Source of the DNA: Prochlorococcus sp. AG-402-O16
Lineage (GTDB): Bacteria > Cyanobacteriota > Cyanobacteriia > PCC-6307 > Cyanobiaceae
Assembly: GCA_003216415.1 (NCBI GenBank)
Contig: QCIY01000001.1
Location: forward strand, 1 to 64,000
Length of the DNA stretch: 64,000 bases
Reading direction: 5' to 3'
Shown here: in pieces, positions 57,372 through 64,000 of the stretch
Numbering within the stretch: position 1 is the first letter of the stretch
Layout of the letters: each line of letters starts with the position of its first letter
The notes under the pieces: model-generated
Told to the model about the DNA's origin: nothing
Database searches by the model: none
What the model saw: only the letters and a program-made list of their open reading frames with translations
Program-made: the position numbers and the translations under genes

Positions 57372-59174
57372 ATGCGCGTGACCACCTCATTTCCTCTGGG
57401 GACACTTCGTGACACACCTTCTGAAGCTGAGATTATTTCACATCAATTACTTTTAAAAGCTGGTTACATTCGCAGAGTTAGTAGTGGTGTTTATGCATAT
57501 ATGCCAATAATGCTTAGAGTTATTGAAAAAATATCGGCAATAATAGAAAACGAACTTAACAGTATTGGTTGCACTAAATTACTCTTACCCCAACTTCATC
57601 CAGCAGATTTATGGAAAAAAAGTGAAAGGTGGGAAGGATACACTGCAGGCGAAGGAATAATGTTTAATCTAAAAGATAGACAAGGGAAAGAATTTGGTTT
57701 AGCTCCAACTCACGAAGAAGTAATCACGAGTATTGCATCAGAGATAATTAACTCCTATAAGCAATTACCCCAATGTTTTTATCAAATTCAGACAAAATTT
57801 AGAGATGAAATAAGGCCAAGGTTTGGATTAATGAGAAGTAGAGAATTTATAATGAAAGATGGCTATTCTTTCCATTCTTCAAGAAACGATTTAGCTTTAT
57901 TTTATGAAAAGGTGGGCAATGCTTATGAAAATATTTTTAAATCTTGCGGACTGCAGACAGTAGGCGTTGAAGCAGATAGTGGAGCAATTGGGGGGGCCTC
58001 CTCAAAAGAATATATGGTCACCGCAGATGCTGGGGAAGATTCCATCTTGTTTACTGAAAGCGGTTCTTATGCTGCGAATATTGAAAAAGCTGTTTCTATA
58101 CCCTCTCAACCTAACCTATTAAAAGATCATATTTCAGGTTGGCTAGAAACTCCTCAACAAAAAACAATCTTCGAAGTTTGTAAAAATAATAATTTAGATC
58201 CTAGTCAGATTATTAAAGTCGTAATATTTCTTGCAAAGTTTGAAAGTAAATCAGAGGTCCCTATTCTTGCATGCATAAGAGGTGATCAACATATTAATGA
58301 AGTAAAGCTCTTTAACTTAATAAATAAACTCTATCGTTCCAACCTTCTTAATATTGAGAAAATTGAAGACAAAAACATTATCGAAAAAAACCTATTTAAC
58401 TTACCTCTAGGTTTTATCGGACCAGATTTAGATAATGAAACTATTAAGGAGAGTTCTAGTTGGGATAAAACTTGGACCAGAATCATTGATCATTCTGCAA
58501 GCAGTCTCTCTAAGTTTATAAGTGGTGGGAATAAAGTTAATTTTCACAAAGTTTTCCAGGATTTTTCTTTTGCTTCAAAAGATTATCTTATTGAGGATAT
58601 CAGAAATGCTAAAAAAGGAGATAAGATTAAAATTGATGATAACGAGGAACTCAAAGAAAAAAAGGGTATAGAGATTGGACATATTTTTCAACTAGGTCAA
58701 AAATATAGTGAAAAATTAAATGCTAAGTTTTCTGATAAGGATGGTCAGTTGAAAAATTTATGGATGGGCTGTTATGGAATTGGAGTAACAAGAATTGCAC
58801 AAGCTTCTATTGAACAGAATCATGATGAAAAGGGAATTTGTTGGCCAATCCAGATTTCCCCTTTTGAAGTTATTATTATTCCAACAAACCTAAAAGATCC
58901 TATTCAAAGAGATCTTACTGAGCAAATATATAACAATTTTATAACTAATAAAATTGACGTCCTTCTTGATGATAGGGACGATAGAGCTGGTGTAAAATTT
59001 AAAGATGCAGAATTAATTGGTATTCCTTTTCAGATAATTATCGGCAGAGACTCTATTAAAAAAGAAGTAGAACTTATATGCAGAGCAAATAATACTAAAT
59101 TTAAAATTAGTTCTGATAAATTGTTGAAAAAATTTATTTCCGAATCAGAAATAATGTACAATAAAAATTCTTAA
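57372..59174 (+). CDS. proS: Proline-tRNA ligase
   Basis: 600-residue class II aminoacyl-tRNA synthetase of the bacterial type. Motif 2 lies in RDEIRPRFGLMRSREFIMKDGYSFH, the middle (about 225-380) is the INS editing domain that removes mischarged Ala, and motif 3 lies in MGCYGIGVTRI. The C-terminal anticodon-binding domain includes VLLDDRDDRAGVKFKDAE. Start ATG 57372 gives the usual MRVTTSFPLGTLRDTPSEAEI. Confidence 0.97.
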   Translation: MRVTTSFPLGTLRDTPSEAEIISHQLLLKAGYIRRVSSGVYAYMPIMLRVIEKISAIIENELNSIGCTKLLLPQLHPADLWKKSERWEGYTAGEGIMFNLKDRQGKEFGLAPTHEEVITSIASEIINSYKQLPQCFYQIQTKFRDEIRPRFGLMRSREFIMKDGYSFHSSRNDLALFYEKVGNAYENIFKSCGLQTVGVEADSGAIGGASSKEYMVTADAGEDSILFTESGSYAANIEKAVSIPSQPNLLKDHISGWLETPQQKTIFEVCKNNNLDPSQIIKVVIFLAKFESKSEVPILACIRGDQHINEVKLFNLINKLYRSNLLNIEKIEDKNIIEKNLFNLPLGFIGPDLDNETIKESSSWDKTWTRIIDHSASSLSKFISGGNKVNFHKVFQDFSFASKDYLIEDIRNAKKGDKIKIDDNEELKEKKGIEIGHIFQLGQKYSEKLNAKFSDKDGQLKNLWMGCYGIGVTRIAQASIEQNHDEKGICWPIQISPFEVIIIPTNLKDPIQRDLTEQIYNNFITNKIDVLLDDRDDRAGVKFKDAELIGIPFQIIIGRDSIKKEVELICRANNTKFKISSDKLLKKFISESEIMYNKNS

Positions 59175-59198
59175 GGCCAAATTTTTGGGAGCTTATCT

Positions 59199-59636
59199 AT
59201 GTTATTTAAACGGACATCAGAATTAATTTTAAAAAATCTTACCAAAGCTATATCTTTTTCACTTTCATTGATTCTTGTTTTTACATTATTTAATTCCCCT
59301 TCTATAGCTGCAAAAACCTCAATGACAGGTGACTATACAAAAGATACAATTTCCGTTGTCAAAACATTACAAACAGCTGTCGATACTCCAAAAGACTCTT
59401 CAAATAAAGATGAAGTAAGAAGTGAAGCTCTTACCCTCATAACAGACTATATTTCTAGATACAGAAATAGAGGGATGGTAAACAAAACTCAATCATTTAC
59501 AACTATGCAAACAGCTTTAAATGCTATGGCAGGCCACTACAAAAACTTTGCAAGTAGACCATTACCAGATAAACTTAAAGAGCGTCTAACAAAAGAATTT
59601 TCTCTCGCTGAAAAAATGGTTCTCAGAGAAAGTTAA
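59199..59636 (+). CDS. psb27: Photosystem II assembly protein Psb27
   Basis: 145 residues: a basic N-terminus and hydrophobic signal segment (about 14-38, ending NSPSIAAK), then the four-helix Psb27 domain (TGDYTKDTISVVKTL, ITDYISRYRNRGMV and TALNAMAGHYKNF). Psb27 binds the lumenal side of CP43 during PSII assembly and repair. Many cyanobacterial Psb27 proteins are lipoproteins; this one has no cysteine at all, so it must be processed as a soluble lumenal protein. It follows proS by 24 bp. Confidence 0.92.
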   Translation: MLFKRTSELILKNLTKAISFSLSLILVFTLFNSPSIAAKTSMTGDYTKDTISVVKTLQTAVDTPKDSSNKDEVRSEALTLITDYISRYRNRGMVNKTQSFTTMQTALNAMAGHYKNFASRPLPDKLKERLTKEFSLAEKMVLRES

Positions 59637-59663
59637 TACAATTCATTTACTTTTTAAAAGTAA

Positions 59664-61028
<1,365 letters not shown>

Positions 61029-61044
61029 TTTACTTAGATAATTA

Positions 61045-62049
61045 ATGAGAGAATCCTTTAGACATCTTGAACACAGTAAAATATTTGATCTAATTGGTCT
61101 AGGCAACGCAATAGTTGATATTATTGTCAATATCGAAGATGAGTTTCTTGAGATAAATAATCTAAAGAAAGGATCGATGAATCTGATTAATTCTGATGAA
61201 TCTCAAACTTTGTTAGAGAATTGCAGAGTGATCAAACAAATCTCAGGGGGGTCCTCTGCAAATACAGTTGTATGTTTAGCAGAATTAGGAAATAATGTAC
61301 AGTTTATTGGAAGGGTGAAAAATGATCAATTTGGGAATTTCTTTTCTTCTGATATAAAAAAAAGTAAAACTATATTTAATACTCCACCAACTAATGAAGG
61401 GGCTTCAACAGCTCATTCAATTATTTTGATTACACCTGATGCCCAAAGAACTATGTGCACTTACCTAGGGGCATCTATAGAGTTTGAACCAAAAGACATT
61501 GATTTTAGTGTTCTTAAGGAAAGTAAATACTTGTATTTAGAGGGTTATTTATGGGACAGCGAATTAGCTAAAAATGCTTTTCTTAAAGCAGCTCAAACCG
61601 CAAAATTATCTAATACAAAAATAATCCTCTCATTGTCTGATTCATTTTGTGTTGAAAGACATCGAGAAAGTTTCTTGGAATTAATTGATAAATATGTAGA
61701 TATAGTTTTTTGTAATGAATCTGAGGTATTAAGTCTTTTTAAAAAGGATAAATTAGCAAGCTGCCAAGGAGAACTCTCCTCCCTATCTGAATTAGTAGTA
61801 GTAACTCTAGGTAGTAATGGTTCTCTCATTATCAACAAAAATGATTTCGAAACAATTAAGTCAATGAAGGAAGGGAAAGTAATTGATACTACAGGAGCAG
61901 GAGATATTTATGCCGGAGGATTTATTCATGGATTAATAAACAATTATTCGCTCAAAAAATGCGGAGAGATAGGTTCAATTTGTGCCGGGCAAATAATTAC
62001 ACAATTAGGTTCTAGATCCAATATTGATCTTAAAGAGCTAATAAAATAA
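61045..62049 (+). CDS. PfkB family kinase, probably adenosine kinase-like
   Basis: 334-residue ribokinase-fold sugar kinase. GLGNAIVDIIV near residue 18, GGSSANTVVCLAELG (substrate side) and the catalytic DTTGAGDIYAGGF (about 277-289) are present. The pattern resembles the adenosine kinase-like branch. Substrate may be adenosine or a sugar. It follows purA by 16 bp, which fits a purine role but does not prove it. Confidence 0.85.
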   Translation: MRESFRHLEHSKIFDLIGLGNAIVDIIVNIEDEFLEINNLKKGSMNLINSDESQTLLENCRVIKQISGGSSANTVVCLAELGNNVQFIGRVKNDQFGNFFSSDIKKSKTIFNTPPTNEGASTAHSIILITPDAQRTMCTYLGASIEFEPKDIDFSVLKESKYLYLEGYLWDSELAKNAFLKAAQTAKLSNTKIILSLSDSFCVERHRESFLELIDKYVDIVFCNESEVLSLFKKDKLASCQGELSSLSELVVVTLGSNGSLIINKNDFETIKSMKEGKVIDTTGAGDIYAGGFIHGLINNYSLKKCGEIGSICAGQIITQLGSRSNIDLKELIK

Positions 62050-62055
62050 ATTTAA

Positions 62056-62361
62056 TTAAATCATCTTATTCAACCATTCATAATATTTCATCTCAGAATT
62101 ATATTTTTTATAAATAATTTGAGGAACATCATATGTGGAAATTTGATGCAAAAAATTAATTAAATCATCTTTAAATTCTGGTTTACTTTTTATCGTGATT
62201 TCAAACTCTTTAGTTTCTTCAATTTGATCGTCCCACATATAAATTGAAAAAATTTGCTTAATCGAAACACAAGCTGCAATTTTTTTTTGTAAGAGTAACT
62301 TAGCCAGTCGCAAAGCATTTGTTTTACTTGATTCAGTTGTGAGCATAATTAATACTTCCAT
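62056..62361 (-). CDS. cutA: Divalent cation tolerance protein CutA
   Basis: 101-residue trimeric ferredoxin-like protein. ALRLAKLLLQKKIAACVSIKQIFSIYMWDDQIEETKEFEITIKS is the CutA pattern, ending YEWLN. CutA has been linked to copper tolerance, but its physiological role is unsettled. It converges on the PfkB kinase gene with a 6-bp gap. Confidence 0.92.
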   Translation of the reverse strand: MEVLIMLTTESSKTNALRLAKLLLQKKIAACVSIKQIFSIYMWDDQIEETKEFEITIKSKPEFKDDLINFLHQISTYDVPQIIYKKYNSEMKYYEWLNKMI

Positions 62362-62374
62362 AATTCATTAAAAA

Positions 62375-63172
62375 TCAAAATTTTCTAATTATGTGATCTA
62401 TCAAATGGTCGTATTGATTGAAAGAGCAAGAATACTCGTTTTTAAATTTTGGCCTTTTAACCAAAAATAACTTCATTTTACTTCCAGAGATAATATTTTC
62501 CCAGTTTTTCTGAGAATAACTTCCAGACTCTCTGCAAAGTACATAATCTATACCCCAAAAATCACAAAGTTTTTTTTCTAAAATGCTTTCTTCACTTTTA
62601 CTTGGTTCAAGTATTGCTATATTTGAATTTTTCATACATGATCCAAACGCTTTGGTTATGCTTTCATGAGTCGGAAGTATTCTTGCATATACGTTTGCTC
62701 CACAATTCATATAATAATTAGCAGTATTATTAAGAAATCTAGATCCTATTGCTAGAAGAATGTTCTTATTTTTTAAATCAGCTTCATTGATGGCCTTTAA
62801 ATCATCAATATAATTAAAATTATTAGAGTTATTCTCAAGAGATTTTCTCTCAAATGTTAGAAGAGGTGTATTAATTTCTTGACATGCATCATTGAGATTT
62901 TCAGAAATTATTACTGCAAAAGGATGAGTAGCATCTACAACCCATTTAATTTTATTTTTTTCTATGAAATTTATTATTTCACCTTTATTATTTAATTTGC
63001 CCGTAATGATATGTAACTTTGGATTTTTGATATAAGTTTGACCTGCCCTATAAGTTAAAACACTTGCAAAAACTGAAAATTTAAGTTCAAGAAGCCTATT
63101 CGCTATTACAGGTCCATCCGAAGTCCCTGATAGGATCCAAACATTTTCGTAGCAATTTTCTTGATTCTGCAT
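62375..63172 (-). CDS. cobK: Precorrin-6A reductase
   Basis: 265-residue NADPH-dependent enzyme of cobalamin synthesis (CobK/CbiJ). The N-terminus VWILSGTSDGPVIANRLLEL is the family NADPH-binding start, and WVVDATHPFAV and AIGSRFLNN are typical. It lies 13 bp upstream of cutA on the same strand and is divergent from ssb by 28 bp. Confidence 0.9.
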   Translation of the reverse strand: MQNQENCYENVWILSGTSDGPVIANRLLELKFSVFASVLTYRAGQTYIKNPKLHIITGKLNNKGEIINFIEKNKIKWVVDATHPFAVIISENLNDACQEINTPLLTFERKSLENNSNNFNYIDDLKAINEADLKNKNILLAIGSRFLNNTANYYMNCGANVYARILPTHESITKAFGSCMKNSNIAILEPSKSEESILEKKLCDFWGIDYVLCRESGSYSQKNWENIISGSKMKLFLVKRPKFKNEYSCSFNQYDHLIDHIIRKF

Positions 63173-63200
63173 CAGTATGTCATTAATTAAATAGATAGAA

Positions 63201-63626
63201 ATGAATCATTGTTTAATTCAAGCGGTAATTAATAGCGCTCCCGAAATGAGGTATACAAAAGAAAACCAAACTCCAATTGCAGAAATGCTTGTTAATTTTA
63301 AAGGATTACGTAGTGAAGATCCAACCAGAGAACTAAAAATTTTAGGATGGGGAAATATTGCACAAGCAATGATAGCCGAACTAAAGCAGGGGCAAAATAT
63401 TGTTATTGAGGGACGTCTTAGAATGAATACTATCACTAGAAAAGACGGTACAAAAGAAAAGCAACCAGAATTGACAGCTTCAAAGATTCATCAAATAGCA
63501 GCAATTGACGTTATTAAATCTGATCAGAAAGAAAATAAAGGGTCATTTGATAAAAAAGAAAATACCAAAAATTCCAATTGGGATAGCTCACCTTTAGTCC
63601 CAGAAGTTGACGAAATACCTTTTTAA
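63201..63626 (+). CDS. ssb: Single-stranded DNA-binding protein
   Basis: 141-residue OB-fold protein that coats single-stranded DNA as a tetramer. The core (1-110) is followed by a Lys/Ser/Asn linker and the acidic tip ending DEIPF, which recruits replication and repair enzymes. The core is rather divergent in its first 20 residues. It converges on a small hypothetical gene. Confidence 0.88.
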   Translation: MNHCLIQAVINSAPEMRYTKENQTPIAEMLVNFKGLRSEDPTRELKILGWGNIAQAMIAELKQGQNIVIEGRLRMNTITRKDGTKEKQPELTASKIHQIAAIDVIKSDQKENKGSFDKKENTKNSNWDSSPLVPEVDEIPF

Positions 63627-63627
63627 A

Positions 63628-63810
63628 TCAAATATCAACATTATTTTCTTGAACACCTATAATTAATTTGCTTATTTTTCTTTCAAGCTCAGCAAGTTCG
63701 CTCCTAATTTCTGGCCATTTACCCTTATCAAGATTTTCTAAGAGCCATGCTCTATCTTGATCAAGCTTTAAAATTAAATCACCTTGATTTGCAATATTAG
63801 GGTCTTGCAT
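63628..63810 (-). CDS. Small hypothetical protein
   Basis: 60 residues from the ATG at 63810 (the frame opens at a GTG, 63825). It is a charged helical peptide (KLDQDRAWLLENLDKGKWPEIRSELAELERKISKLI), consistent with a coiled coil. No family recognised. It abuts the ssb stop by one base and is divergent from the DUF2854 gene, so a chance frame cannot be fully excluded. Confidence 0.5.
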   Translation of the reverse strand: MQDPNIANQGDLILKLDQDRAWLLENLDKGKWPEIRSELAELERKISKLIIGVQENNVDI

Positions 63811-63852
63811 AATACTTTTTAGCACATTTAAAAACCATTTTACTAAATCAAA

Positions 63853-64000
63853 ATGAAGAAATACTTATCACCTGGAAACTTAATCGTATCTATTGGAGGT
63901 ATATTAGCTTTTATTGGAATGACTGCTTATTTTACAGACTCAGTAAACTTAAGTGTGCCTACTTTTTTTTATGGAGTACCTATTTTTCTGATTGGATTAG
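63853..64000 (+). CDS. DUF2854 family membrane protein, 5' end only
   Basis: The gene starts at ATG 63853 and continues beyond the right edge; 49 residues are visible. Two hydrophobic segments are seen (IVSIGGILAFIGMTAYFTD and PTFFYGVPIFLIGL), matching the N-terminus of the cyanobacterial/plastid DUF2854 family. The function is unknown. Confidence 0.75.
   Translation, partial: MKKYLSPGNLIVSIGGILAFIGMTAYFTDSVNLSVPTFFYGVPIFLIGL

Overview
The window looks like a chromosomal segment of a high-light-adapted marine Prochlorococcus. It is strongly AT-rich with short intergenic gaps. It carries an alpha-carboxysome locus with form IA Rubisco, both protochlorophyllide reductases, psaM, psb27, ndhL, a cyAbrB regulator and the cyanobacterial alkane genes. 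The genus assignment rests on gene content and protein character; no database search was run.

Layout. 1-7.3 kb: edge of a YciI-like gene, cyAbrB, trpA-DUF3007-ndhL, tRNA-Leu(UAA), pyrC, a Ca2+/cation antiporter, glutathione reductase and a divergent glutathione S-transferase. 7.3-14.7 kb: dnaA, two small glycosyltransferases, a GNAT acetyltransferase, an ABC exporter, short-form hisG, a glyoxalase II-like hydrolase, RidA and a DUF3136-type small protein. 14.7-23.4 kb: the carboxysome region, transcribed leftwards as csoS1-rbcL-rbcS-csoS2-csoSCA-csoS4A-csoS4B-acRAF, then rdgB and csoS1D. 23.5-29.5 kb: chlN-chlB-chlL (dark reductase), por (light reductase), a membrane protein and psaM. 29.6-37.7 kb: lipoate ligase-like gene, site-2 protease, trpF, folE, SDR, accA, acyl-ACP reductase, aldehyde-deformylating oxygenase and a creatininase-family gene. 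37.8-41 kb: S1-domain protein, Tab2-like RNA-binding protein, PgeF-like protein and a small exported protein. 41-49.7 kb: ilvB, hemH, a lone tyrosine recombinase, cobO, pyrH, frr, a geranylgeranyl-reductase-like flavoprotein and transaldolase. 49.8-57.2 kb: ftsI with an upstream FtsL-like gene, a CPBP protease, a double phosphatase, lepB, an ArsC/Spx-like gene, ppa and small genes. 57.4-64 kb: proS, psb27, purA, a PfkB kinase, cutA, cobK, ssb and the start of a DUF2854 gene.

How it fits together. The window joins CO2 fixation, chlorophyll synthesis and fatty-acid/alkane synthesis (accA beside aar and ado) with housekeeping genes. No IS element, prophage, CRISPR array or defence system is visible.

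The least explained signals are non-coding. The carboxysome operon has inverted repeats at its first three gene junctions, including a terminator-like hairpin plus U-run between rbcS and csoS2. The 327-bp gap between csoS1 and rdgB holds an element that can fold around an 11-bp stem, and a 14-bp direct repeat that is also found next to the csoS1 start.
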